Assembly: GCF_002968635.1 (NCBI RefSeq)
Contig: NZ_PVBN01000014.1
Span: 1 to 64,000 of the forward strand
DNA: 64,000 nt
Reading direction: 5' to 3'
DNA from: Neorhizobium alkalisoli
Lineage (GTDB): Bacteria; Pseudomonadota; Alphaproteobacteria; Rhizobiales; Rhizobiaceae
Shown: piece after piece, positions 33,406 to 41,461 of the stretch
How positions within the stretch are numbered: the stretch's first letter is position 1
How the letters are laid out: every line of letters begins with the position of its first letter
Translations under genes and position numbers: made by a program
The notes under the pieces: generated by a model
Seen by the model: only the letters and a program-made list of their open reading frames with translations
Database searches by the model: none
What the model was told of the DNA's origin: nothing

Positions 33406-34458
33406 TTAAAGCCCCAGCATCCGCCGGTTGGCCGCCTCGTCGGTGCCGCCACTGGCGAAATCGTCGAAGGCCTTTTCGGTGACGCGGATGATATGCGCCT
33501 TGACGAACTCGGCGCCTTCACGCGCGCCGTCCTCCGGATGTTTCAGCGCGCACTCCCACTCGACCACGGCCCAGCCGTCGAAATCGTTGGCGGCCATCTT
33601 GGAGAAGATCGAGCCGAAATCGACCTGACCGTCGCCCGGCGAGCGGAAACGTCCGGCGCGGCCGACCCAGCCCTGGTAACCGCCATAAACGCCCTGCCGG
33701 CCGGTCGGATTGAACTCCGCGTCCTTGACGTGGAACATCTTGATCCGGTCCTTGTAGATGTCGATGTGGTCGAGATAGTCGAGGCACTGCAGCACGTAGT
33801 GCGACGGATCGTAGAGCATGTTGGCGCGCCGATGGTTCTTCACCCGCTCCAGGAACATCTCGAAGGTGACGCCGTCATGGAGGTCCTCGCCGGGATGGAT
33901 TTCGTAACATACGTCGACGCCGCAATCCTCCGCGTGGTCGAGGATCGGCGTCCAGCGCTTCGCAAGCTCATCGAAGGCCGTCTCGATCAGACCGGCCGGC
34001 CGCTGCGGCCACGGATACAGGTAGGGCCAGGCAAGCGCGCCGGAAAAGGTCGCATGCGCCTTGATCCCGAGATGCTTCGAGGCCGTCAGCGCCATCTTCA
34101 CCTGCTCGACAGCCCATTGCTGCCGGGCCTTCGGATTGCCGCGCACTTCGGGTACGGCAAAACCATCGAAGCCCTCGTCATATGCCGGATGGACGGCAAC
34201 GAGCTGGCCCTGCAGGTGCGTCGAAAGCTCCGTCACCTCGATGCCGTTCTGGCGGGCGATCCCGGCAAATTCGTCGCAGTAGTCTTTGGAGGTCGCGGCT
34301 TTCTTCAGATCGATAAGCTGGCCGGCCCAGGTCGGCACCTGCACGCCGATATAGCCCTTCTCCGCCGCCCATTTGGTAATCGCATCCCAGGAATTGAACG
34401 GCGCGGCATCCCCCGCGAACTGACCGAGAAAGAGGGCGGGGCCCTTGATCGTCTTCAT
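33406..34458 (-). CDS. Sugar phosphate isomerase/epimerase (xylose-isomerase-like TIM barrel)
   Basis: A 350-residue AP-endonuclease-2/xylose-isomerase-like TIM barrel. Metal and substrate residues are visible in CYEIHPGEDLHDGVT, MLYDPSHYVLQ, MFHVKDAEFN and AVVEWECALKHPEDG, that is, the usual E, D/H, H and E ligands. The family includes inosose/erythrulose/keto-sugar isomerases and epimerases; the exact reaction is unknown. An AGGAG site is 8 bases before the ATG at 34458. It follows a terminator-like hairpin after the binding-protein gene. Confidence 0.9.
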   Translation of the reverse strand: MKTIKGPALFLGQFAGDAAPFNSWDAITKWAAEKGYIGVQVPTWAGQLIDLKKAATSKDYCDEFAGIARQNGIEVTELSTHLQGQLVAVHPAYDEGFDGFAVPEVRGNPKARQQWAVEQVKMALTASKHLGIKAHATFSGALAWPYLYPWPQRPAGLIETAFDELAKRWTPILDHAEDCGVDVCYEIHPGEDLHDGVTFEMFLERVKNHRRANMLYDPSHYVLQCLDYLDHIDIYKDRIKMFHVKDAEFNPTGRQGVYGGYQGWVGRAGRFRSPGDGQVDFGSIFSKMAANDFDGWAVVEWECALKHPEDGAREGAEFVKAHIIRVTEKAFDDFASGGTDEAANRRMLGL

Positions 34459-34498
34459 GATTTTACTCCTGGGAATGGCTGCAAGAATGACGGACATG

Positions 34499-34531
34499 AA
34501 AAAAGGCGCGCCCTTCCGAAGAGCGCGCCTT
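34499..34531 (-). terminator. Intrinsic terminator/attenuator between binding protein and TIM-barrel genes
   Basis: A 9-bp perfect stem (AAGGCGCGC with GCGCGCCTT, loop of 11 carrying its own CTTC-GAAG pairing). On the minus strand it is followed by TTTTTT. It lies 9 bp past the binding-protein stop and ahead of the TIM-barrel start, so transcripts probably stop here in part and favour the transporter over downstream enzymes. Confidence 0.85.
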
Positions 34532-34539
34532 GGTGATGA

Positions 34540-35487
34540 TCAGAACGGAGAATCCGGGAAGTAGAACTGCTCGGCATTTTCCTTGGTGACGAGCGTCGCA
34601 TCGAGGATGTATTCGCCGCTGACCGGAACCTGGTCATAGAAATGCGCGGCGGTAAGCTGCATGGCGGTTGCCACCATCGACGGCGGATAGAGCACGTCGA
34701 CCGGGATCATCTTGTCGCCGTCCATGACGCGCTTGACCATGTCCTTGGAGCCGGCGCCGGCAACGACATACTGGATGTCGGTGCGCTTGGCCTGCTGGAT
34801 GGCTTCGAGAACGCCGACCGCCATGTCGTCGTCCTGGCACCAGACCACGTCGATCTTCGGATATTTGGTCAGGTAGTCCTGCATGACGCGGAAGGCGTCG
34901 TCGCGGTTCCAGTTGCCGTACTGGCGCTCCAGAACCTTGACACCGGAACCGGCGATACCCTTGTCGAAACCGTCCTGGCGCTGCTGATCGATCGGGATCG
35001 GCAGACCGCGGATGACGACGACCTGGGCGTTCGGCGTGGTCTTTTTGATATATTCGCCGGCGACCTGGCCAAGCGCCGGGTTGTTGCCGGCCACATAGAG
35101 GTCACGAACCGAGTTGTCGTTGTTCGACGGTGCACGGTCGACGAGAGCGACGAAGGCGCCCGAATCCTTGACCTGCTGGATGGCGTTGACGAGCGGATCC
35201 GGATCGGTCGGCAGGATGACGAGGCCGTCGATGCCCTGGACTGCAAGATCCTGCACGGCATTGGCCTGGCTTGCCGGATCCGGTGAGGTCTTGACGATGA
35301 CGTTGAGGCCCTTGTGCTCCTGCATCAGAAGCTTGGCAACGCGTTCGGCATGGAACACGACACCTGCCGTCCAGCCATGGTCGGCCGCCGGAATGGAGAC
35401 GCCGATCGTCACCTTCTTGTCCTGGGCATAAGCGGTGCCGGCAAAAGCCATCGCAGCTACGGCCAGGCCTAAAATTCCCTTGCGCAT
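34540..35487 (-). CDS. RbsB-family sugar ABC transporter periplasmic binding protein
   Basis: A 315-residue binding protein. The signal peptide is MRKGILGLAVAAMAFAGTAYA (cleaved before QDKKVTIGV). The mature part is a type I fold with IPAADHGWTAGV, ILPTDPDPLVNAI and VWCQDDDMAVGVLEAI, all typical of ribose/galactose-type receptors. Specificity is not readable. The ATG at 35487 has GGGAGAGAG upstream. It is third in the ATPase-permease-receptor operon and ends at a terminator. Confidence 0.91.
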   Translation of the reverse strand: MRKGILGLAVAAMAFAGTAYAQDKKVTIGVSIPAADHGWTAGVVFHAERVAKLLMQEHKGLNVIVKTSPDPASQANAVQDLAVQGIDGLVILPTDPDPLVNAIQQVKDSGAFVALVDRAPSNNDNSVRDLYVAGNNPALGQVAGEYIKKTTPNAQVVVIRGLPIPIDQQRQDGFDKGIAGSGVKVLERQYGNWNRDDAFRVMQDYLTKYPKIDVVWCQDDDMAVGVLEAIQQAKRTDIQYVVAGAGSKDMVKRVMDGDKMIPVDVLYPPSMVATAMQLTAAHFYDQVPVSGEYILDATLVTKENAEQFYFPDSPF

Positions 35488-35572
35488 GTTTCTCTCTCCC
35501 ACTGTTATCAGGGTCTCATCCTGGAAGGACGGGCGCGACCCGGTGCCCGGCCAATCTCCTCATCTCACTGCC

Positions 35573-36574
35573 TCACTTGCGCATCAGCGACCGCTGCACC
35601 AGCATGGCGATGATGATGATCGCCCCCTGGATCGCGCCGATCAGATATTCGCTGACGAAATTCGAAAGCAGCATGATATTGCCGACGATTTCGAGAATGA
35701 AGGCGCCGCAGACCGTACCCCAGATGCGGCCCACCCCGCCGCGCAGCGCCGTACCGCCTACGACCACCGCTGTGATCGCCTGCAACTCCCACAGAATGCC
35801 GGTCGTGGCAGACGTGGAACCGAGGCGCGGGACGTAGAGCAGCACGGCGACTGCGACGCAGAGGCCCTGGATGACATAAGCCACCGTGCGGACCTTGTTG
35901 ACGGATATGCCGGAATAGCGCGCCACGTCCTCGTTCGACCCGACCGCGATCACATGCCGGCCGTAGCGGGTGCGGTAGAGCACGAAGGCGGCAATGGCCG
36001 CGGTGACGAAGATGATGACGATCGGCACGGGCACGCCGGCGACCGAACCGAAATAGACCGGCCGGTAGAGCGCCTGCAGTTCGCGGTCGCGCAGCGTGAT
36101 GGCGCCGCCCTGGGAGAGCCATGTGGTGAGCCCGCGATAGATGCCCATCGTGCCGAGCGTGGCGATGAACGGTTCAATGCGCCCGATCGTGGTGATCAGC
36201 CCGTTTGCCAGCCCACAGGCGGCACCCAGCGCGATCGTCAGCAGCATGCCCGTAATCAGGAGCAGCATCGGATCGGCAATCGTCCCGGAATTCAGAAACA
36301 GGATCATCAGGCTCGCCACGAAGGCGACCATCGAGCCGACCGAAAGATCGAGCCCGCCGGACGAGATCACATAGGTGGCGCCGAGCGCGATGATCGCGAT
36401 GAAGGCACTGCGGGTGATGACGTTGAGGATATTGGCGACGGAAACGAAATTCGGATTGGCGAAATAGCCGAGCACCAGAAGAAGTGCGAGCGCGATGAAC
36501 GGCGCAATCGCCGCCATATCCCAATCCTTGGATGTCTTCGGTGCCTTTGTCGGTTCGGTTGCAACGGAACTCAT
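35573..36574 (-). CDS. RbsC-family sugar ABC transporter permease
   Basis: A 333-residue permease with about eight to ten membrane segments. The family motif ISSGGLDLSVGSMVAF and the EAA-like loop (VGSNEDVARYSGISVNKVRTVAYVIQG) are clear, followed by GGTALRGGVGRIWGTVCGA. It forms the channel with the double-domain ATPase, whose stop codon overlaps its start by one base. Confidence 0.92.
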   Translation of the reverse strand: MSSVATEPTKAPKTSKDWDMAAIAPFIALALLLVLGYFANPNFVSVANILNVITRSAFIAIIALGATYVISSGGLDLSVGSMVAFVASLMILFLNSGTIADPMLLLITGMLLTIALGAACGLANGLITTIGRIEPFIATLGTMGIYRGLTTWLSQGGAITLRDRELQALYRPVYFGSVAGVPVPIVIIFVTAAIAAFVLYRTRYGRHVIAVGSNEDVARYSGISVNKVRTVAYVIQGLCVAVAVLLYVPRLGSTSATTGILWELQAITAVVVGGTALRGGVGRIWGTVCGAFILEIVGNIMLLSNFVSEYLIGAIQGAIIIIAMLVQRSLMRK

Positions 36575-38097
36575 CAGGCGGCCTCCCCCGTCTTCACGCC
36601 CGTCGCAAGCTGGACGATCTCATTCTCGTTCATGTGTTCTCCCGTCACCTCGCCGACGATCCGGCCGGACCGCATGACGAGGATGCGGTCGCAGATGCCG
36701 ATCAGTTCCGGCATCTCGGAGGACACGACGATGATCGAACGCCCCTCCTCCGCCAGCCTGGCAATGAATTTGTAGATCTGTTCCTTGTTGCCGATGTCGA
36801 TACCACGCGTCGGCTCGTCGATGATGACGATCGAAGGGTCGAGCATCATCATCTTGGCAAGCAGAAGCTTCTGCTGATTGCCGCCGGAGAGCTGACCGGC
36901 AAGGATATCCTTCCGGCCGGTGCGGATGTCGAAATCCTGGATCGCCCGGTCGAGCGCCTCGCTCTCCCGTTTCCGGTCGATCTGCAGCGCCCCGACGAAC
37001 TTGCCGAGCGAAGAGAGCGTCAGGTTGACGCGCAGGTCCTTGGTGAGCAGCAGACCCTTTCCTTTCCGGTCTTCGGAAAGGTAGGCGATGCCGGCCTTGA
37101 GGCTGGTATGAACGTCGCGGAAATCGACCGGCTGGCCGTTGAGGCGCACGCTACCGCGGCTCGGGCGAAGACCGACCAGGCCTTCCATCAGCTCGGTGCG
37201 CCCGGCGCCGACAAGGCCCGCAAAGCCGAGGATTTCACCCTTGCGAAGCTCGAAGGAAGCATCCTGCGCATAGCCGGGGACATTGAGATGTTCGACCTGC
37301 AGAACCGCTTCGCGCGCCTGCCCGGCATGCCGGTCGGGATAAAGCTTCGCCACGTCGCGACCGACCATCAGGCGCGCCATGTCGGCCGGCTCGAGTTCGC
37401 TCGCCGGATGTGAGGCGACGAGGCGGCCATCCCGCAACACCGTGACGCGGTCGGCGATCTCCTTCACCTCCGGCAGGCGGTGGGAAATGTAGAGCACGCC
37501 GACGCCCTTGGCACGGATGTCCTTGATGACCTTCAGGAGCGCCTCGGTCTCGTGCGGTGTCAGGGAGGCGGTCGGCTCGTCGAAGATGACGATACGGTGC
37601 GGTACCAGCAGCACGCGGGCAATCTGCACGATCTGGCGCTGGGCGATCGACAGGCGCGAGACGATCGCATTCGGATCGATATCGCCGCCGAGGTCACGGA
37701 TCGCGCGCGCCGCGCCTTCATTCATGGCGCGATCGTCGATGAAGATGCCCTTGTGCAGTTCACGGCCAAGATAGATGTTCTGCGCGACGGTCAGATCCGG
37801 CGCGAGCAGGATTTCCTGATGCACCAGCACGATGCCGCGATTTTCCGCGTCGACCGGGCCAGAAAAGCTCACCACCCCGCCGTCCATGCGGATTTCGCCG
37901 CGAGTGGGCGGCTGATTGCCAGCAAGGATTTTCATCAGGGTGGATTTGCCGGCGCCGTTTTCGCCGATGATCGCGTGCACCTCACCGGGACGGACGGTGA
38001 GGTTGATGTCCTTCAGGACCTCGACGATACCGAACGTCTTGGAAAGGCCGGTGGCCTCCAGCAACGGCACCGATGGGTTGGCTTCCGGTACCGTCAT
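36574..38097 (-). CDS. RbsA-family sugar ABC transporter ATP-binding protein (two ATPase domains)
   Basis: A 507-residue tandem ATPase. Domain 1 has Walker A GENGAGKST (~46), a signature-like LSIAQRQIVQIARVL and Walker B IVIFDEPTASL. Domain 2 has the usual degenerate Walker A (GLVGAGRTEL), signature LSGGNQQKLLLAKMM and IVIIDEPTRGID. It energises sugar import. The ATG at 38097 has a stop codon two codons upstream in its own frame and no ribosome binding site of its own, but it overlaps a short leader ORF by ATGA. Likely under the LacI-type regulator encoded at 43012-44034. Confidence 0.92.
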   Translation of the reverse strand: MTVPEANPSVPLLEATGLSKTFGIVEVLKDINLTVRPGEVHAIIGENGAGKSTLMKILAGNQPPTRGEIRMDGGVVSFSGPVDAENRGIVLVHQEILLAPDLTVAQNIYLGRELHKGIFIDDRAMNEGAARAIRDLGGDIDPNAIVSRLSIAQRQIVQIARVLLVPHRIVIFDEPTASLTPHETEALLKVIKDIRAKGVGVLYISHRLPEVKEIADRVTVLRDGRLVASHPASELEPADMARLMVGRDVAKLYPDRHAGQAREAVLQVEHLNVPGYAQDASFELRKGEILGFAGLVGAGRTELMEGLVGLRPSRGSVRLNGQPVDFRDVHTSLKAGIAYLSEDRKGKGLLLTKDLRVNLTLSSLGKFVGALQIDRKRESEALDRAIQDFDIRTGRKDILAGQLSGGNQQKLLLAKMMMLDPSIVIIDEPTRGIDIGNKEQIYKFIARLAEEGRSIIVVSSEMPELIGICDRILVMRSGRIVGEVTGEHMNENEIVQLATGVKTGEAA

Positions 38098-38183
38098 GGA
38101 CAGTCACTCGACGAGCCGCAATCCGCGATCCCGCACCGGGTCACGGCCGAACCGCCCGCGCTTTTGAAAACAACGAACTGCAC
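38094..38183 (-). CDS. Candidate 29-codon leader peptide coupled to the sugar ABC operon
   Basis: A GTG start at 38183 has a strong ribosome binding site (GGGAGGA) eight bases upstream and opens 29 codons ending in a TGA that overlaps the ATPase start as ATGA. The peptide begins MQFVVFKSAGGSAV and is Ser/Gly/Cys-rich after that. The ATPase gene lacks its own site, so ribosomes may reach it by translating this ORF. It is not similar to any family I know; its reality rests on signal quality and coupling. Confidence 0.5.
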   Translation of the reverse strand: MQFVVFKSAGGSAVTRCGIADCGSSSDCP

Positions 38184-38220
38184 CTAAATTTCCTCCCGAG
38201 AGCGACGCTAACCGAGTTTC

Positions 38221-38236
38221 TGAGGTACGTAAAGCA
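38221..38236 (-). promoter_or_regulatory. LacI-type operator upstream of the sugar ABC operon
   Basis: TGAGGTACGTAAAGCA has LacI-family symmetry (TG...CG...CA with TAC/GTA around the CG centre). Fifteen of its 16 bases are identical to the site at 44069-44084 in front of the LacI-type regulator gene. It lies about 125 bp upstream of the ATPase start and about 40 bp before the leader ORF start. Confidence 0.72.
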
Positions 38237-38443
38237 GGTTTATGCGATTTCACACCATGCCCGCCCGGTCTGCAACCAGTGATGCAGCCGCGACTTGTCC
38301 ACCACCCTGCAACTACCTCGAATTACTTAGAGAGATCGCGGGCAATTCAACCGGCGAACGAGGGTCCGCAGAGTTTCCCGACGGAGACGACGATCAACGA
38401 TCGGTGTATGCTTTCCGCAGAAATGGTTTCGGGAGCGACGGCG
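38237..38443. other. Remaining divergent intergenic region between the ABC operon and the PLP gene
   Basis: The stretch between the operator and the PLP gene's start shows no convincing gene. It presumably contains the promoter for the plus-strand gene and the start of the minus-strand transcript. A possible ribosome binding site GGGAG (38429-38433) precedes a GTG start at 38444. Confidence 0.4.
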
Positions 38444-39859
38444 GTGACGACTGAGAGACTGTTTTCAATGGCGGCACGCCTTGCATCGAATTTTCGAGCA
38501 TCGGTTCTCAACCGCCCTCACCGGCCCGCACGCGACTATGCGGCATCGGTCGAGGCTTTTTCGGAGGATTTGCCGAAGCTCGGAACCGATATGGAAGACG
38601 TTCTGGCGCTGCTTGCCGAAAAGGCGGATCCAGGCCTTCACCTTATGGCCGGGCCACGGTTTTTCGGCTGGGTGATCGGCGGATCCCATCCGATGGGCGT
38701 TGCTGCGGATTTCCTTACCAGCGCCTGGGGACAGAATGCCGGAAACCACACCGCCTCGCCCTCGGCCGCTGCCGTCGAAACCATCGCGGCCCGCTGGTTG
38801 CTCGACGTTCTTTCCCTTCCGCCGGGATGTTCGGTCGGTTTCGTGACCGGTGCGACGGTTGCCAATTTCACCTGCCTTGCAGCGGCGCGAAGCCAGGTGC
38901 TGCGACACGCCGGCTGGGACGCGGATGCAAAAGGCCTGTTCGGAGCGCCGCCGGTCTCCGTGCTGATCGGAGATGACGCCCATACCACGGTCTTCTCCGC
39001 CCTCCAGTTTCTGGGGCTCGGGCATGATCGCGTGGTCCGGGTAGCGACCGATGAGCAGGGCAGGATCGACAACGCGTCCTTCGCCCGCTCGATTGCCGAA
39101 GTGGACGGCCCGGCGATCGTCATCCTGCAGGCCGGGCAGATCAATACCGGCGCCTTTGACGACTTTGCCTCGCTTATACCGCTGGCGAGGAGCAAGAACG
39201 CCTGGATCCATATCGACGGCGCATTCGGTCTCTGGGCGCAGGCCTCGTCGAAAACGCGTCATCTTACTCCTGGAGTGGATCAGGCCGACAGCTGGGCGAC
39301 CGACGGCCACAAATGGCTGCAGACCCCCTATGACAGCGGCTATGCGATCGTCAGGGACGAAACTGCGCATCGGCGCGCCATGACGATTGCCGCGAGCTAC
39401 CTGCCGCTCGCAAACGACGAGGAGCGCGACCCATCCCATTATGTGCCGGAGCTTTCCAGGCGGGCTCGAGGGTTTCCCACATGGGCGATGATGAAGCATC
39501 TCGGCCGAGACGGTATCACCGCACTTGTCGACAACGCCTGCGACGCGACGGCCCTGCTGGCGGAAAGATTGTCGGGCGAGCCGGGAATAGCCGTCATCAA
39601 CGAAGTGGTCCTCAATCAGCTCATCCTGCGTTTCGGCAGCGACCTGCCACCCGAACAGGGTGATCACCTGACGAAGAACACGATTTTCAGGCTGCAGCAG
39701 GAAGGATCGATGTTTGCCGGCGGGGCGAACTGGCGCGGCAGGCAGGTGATGCGCCTTTCGGTCATCAACTACCAGACGACACCCGATATCGCATCGGAGG
39801 TGGCCGAGACGATCATCAGGACCTACCGTGCCGTCAGATCCCGCCAGAACTCCGCGTGA
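38444..39859 (+). CDS. PLP-dependent group II decarboxylase/aminotransferase-like protein
   Basis: A ~471-residue fold-type I PLP enzyme. The PLP lysine lies in SWATDGHKWLQTPYDSG; the aspartate/histidine shaping region IHIDGAFGLWAQ and GFVTGATVANFTCLAAAR fit the aromatic-L-amino-acid/glutamate decarboxylase group (Pfam pyridoxal_deC). The substrate is not identifiable. The GTG at 38444 gives MTTERLFSMAARLASNF; ATG codons at 38408, 38423 and 38468 are alternatives. The gene is on the opposite strand to the sugar genes on both sides and is probably not part of their pathway. Confidence 0.82.
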   Translation: MTTERLFSMAARLASNFRASVLNRPHRPARDYAASVEAFSEDLPKLGTDMEDVLALLAEKADPGLHLMAGPRFFGWVIGGSHPMGVAADFLTSAWGQNAGNHTASPSAAAVETIAARWLLDVLSLPPGCSVGFVTGATVANFTCLAAARSQVLRHAGWDADAKGLFGAPPVSVLIGDDAHTTVFSALQFLGLGHDRVVRVATDEQGRIDNASFARSIAEVDGPAIVILQAGQINTGAFDDFASLIPLARSKNAWIHIDGAFGLWAQASSKTRHLTPGVDQADSWATDGHKWLQTPYDSGYAIVRDETAHRRAMTIAASYLPLANDEERDPSHYVPELSRRARGFPTWAMMKHLGRDGITALVDNACDATALLAERLSGEPGIAVINEVVLNQLILRFGSDLPPEQGDHLTKNTIFRLQQEGSMFAGGANWRGRQVMRLSVINYQTTPDIASEVAETIIRTYRAVRSRQNSA

Positions 39860-39924
39860 GACATTCGTCAGCAGCAAGCCTGTTCAGGCCCCTCCGCCAT
39901 TGAGATCCGGATGACCGGTGCGAA

Positions 39925-39954
39925 AAGGCCCAAGCTCCGGAAAGCCTGGGCCTT
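39925..39954 (-). terminator. Terminator between the PLP gene and xylA (probably serving xylA)
   Basis: AAGGCCCA and TGGGCCTT form an 8-bp stem with further pairing inside. On the minus strand it is followed by TTTTCG about 25 bp after the xylA stop codon. The plus-strand side has few Ts, so it serves xylA better than the PLP gene. Confidence 0.7.
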
Positions 39955-39978
39955 GCTGTTCATGAAAGCGGCGAAACG

Positions 39979-41289
39979 TCAGACGTAGCGGTTGACCACG
40001 TTTTCCAGATATTCCTGCCGGCCCGAGACGGGCTCCGGATTGATGTTTTCACGCTCGACCTTGGCGGCGATCTCGTCGAGCTTGTACTCGCCACGCAGCA
40101 TCTTCTGCGCTTCCGGGCTCTCCCACTTCGAATAACGCGCATCGAGCGGCTTCGAAAGCGCGCCGTCCTCGATCATCTTCGCCGCTGCCTTGAGACCGCG
40201 GGCGCAGCAGTCCATGCCGCCGATATGGCCGATCAGGAGATCCTGCGGATCGAGCGACTGACGGCGAAGCTTGGCGTCGAAGTTGGTGCCGCCGTTCTTG
40301 AAGCCGCCGCCCGAAAGGACGTGATAGTAAGCGAGCGCCATTTCCGGCACGTTGTTCGGGAACTGGTCCGTATCCCAGCCCGACTGGTAGTCGTTGCGGT
40401 TCATGTCGATCGAACCGAAAATGCCGAGCGCATTTGCGAGCGCCAGTTCATGTTCGAAGGAATGGCCGGCCAGGATCGCATGACCCTGCTCGATATTGAG
40501 CTTCACCTCGTTTTCCAGGCCGTTCTTCTTGAGGAAGCCATAGACCGTCGCGACGTCGTAATCGTACTGGTGCTTGGTCGGCTCCTGCGGCTTCGGCTCG
40601 ATCAGGATCGTGCCTTCGAAGCCGATCTTGTGCTTGTATTCGACGACCAGGTTGAGGAAGCGGCCCAGCTGGTCGAGCTCGCGCTTCAGGTCGGTATTCA
40701 GCAGCGTCTCGTAGCCTTCACGCCCGCCCCAGAGCACGTAGTTGGCGCCGCCGAGGCGCTTGGTGGCATCGAGGCAGGTCTTCACCGTCGCAGCCGAGTA
40801 GGCGAAGACGTCGGGATCGGGATTGGTTGCAGCACCCGACATGAAGCGACGGTTGGAGAAGAGGTTCGCCGTGCCCCAGAGGAGCTTCACGCCGGTGTCG
40901 GCCTGCTTTTGTCCGAAATAGTCGACGATCTCGTTGAGGTTCTTGGTGTTTTCCGCGAAAGTCTTGCCTTCCGGGCGCACATCGGCGTCGTGGAAGCAGT
41001 AGAACGGCGCGCCGAGCAGCTGATAGAACTCGAACGCGACGTCGGCCTTCAGCTTCGCCGCCTGCATCGTGTCCTCGAACCAGGGCCGCAGGAAGGTCTG
41101 ACCGCCGAAGGGGTCGCCGCCCGGCCAGGTGAAGGTGTGCCAGTAGGCGACCGCAAAGCGCAGGTGATCTTCCATGCGCTTGCCGCCGACGATCTCCTCG
41201 GGATTGTAGTGACGGAAGGCCAGCGGATTGGTGCTTTCCGGTCCCTCGTATTTGATTTTGGCGATATCGCCGAAAAAGCCTGTGCTCAT
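39979..41289 (-). CDS. xylA: Xylose isomerase
   Basis: A 436-residue class II xylose isomerase converting D-xylose to D-xylulose. The catalytic H100 and D103 lie in [12 protein letters not shown]. Metal ligands are recognisable in [31 protein letters not shown] and [17 protein letters not shown]. Length and motifs are typical. The ATG at 41289 follows AAGGAGAAACCACC; the frame upstream is not conserved. A palindromic mosaic repeat separates it from xylB upstream. Confidence 0.96.
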   Translation of the reverse strand: MSTGFFGDIAKIKYEGPESTNPLAFRHYNPEEIVGGKRMEDHLRFAVAYWHTFTWPGGDPFGGQTFLRPWFEDTMQAAKLKADVAFEFYQLLGAPFYCFHDADVRPEGKTFAENTKNLNEIVDYFGQKQADTGVKLLWGTANLFSNRRFMSGAATNPDPDVFAYSAATVKTCLDATKRLGGANYVLWGGREGYETLLNTDLKRELDQLGRFLNLVVEYKHKIGFEGTILIEPKPQEPTKHQYDYDVATVYGFLKKNGLENEVKLNIEQGHAILAGHSFEHELALANALGIFGSIDMNRNDYQSGWDTDQFPNNVPEMALAYYHVLSGGGFKNGGTNFDAKLRRQSLDPQDLLIGHIGGMDCCARGLKAAAKMIEDGALSKPLDARYSKWESPEAQKMLRGEYKLDEIAAKVERENINPEPVSGRQEYLENVVNRYV

Positions 41290-41330
41290 GGTGGTTTCTC
41301 CTTGGGTATTCAAATTGTTGTTCATCGGAT

Positions 41331-41455
41331 GGAGGCCCCCTCATCCGCCTGCCGGCACCTTCTCCCCGCTGGGGAGAAGGGATTTGCGGCAACGTCTCCG
41401 TCCCCTTCTCCCCTCGGGGAGAAGGTGGCCCGAAGGTTCGGATGAGGGGGCCTCC
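41331..41455. repeat. RIME-like palindromic intergenic mosaic element, copy 1
   Basis: Terminal inverted repeats GGAGGCCCCCTCATCCG (41331-41347) and CGGATGAGGGGGCCTCC (41439-41455) match perfectly over 17 bp. Inside are two palindromes, CCTTCTCCCC-GC-TGGGGAGAAGG-like and its counterpart around 41403-41425. The block GCCTGCCGGCACCTTCTCCC also occurs in copy 2 at 52805-52915. It lies between xylB and xylA, where its mRNA would form a large hairpin. Confidence 0.85.
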
Positions 41456-41461
41456 TCCATC

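Noticed and set aside
38098-38443. Upstream ATG starts for the PLP gene (such as 38279)
   Set aside because: The frame between 38279 and 38408 has no similarity to the family and covers the promoter region of a divergent operon.
41331-41455. CRISPR-like repeat array
   Set aside because: The repeats are nested palindromes of one mosaic element, not regularly spaced direct repeats with unique spacers.
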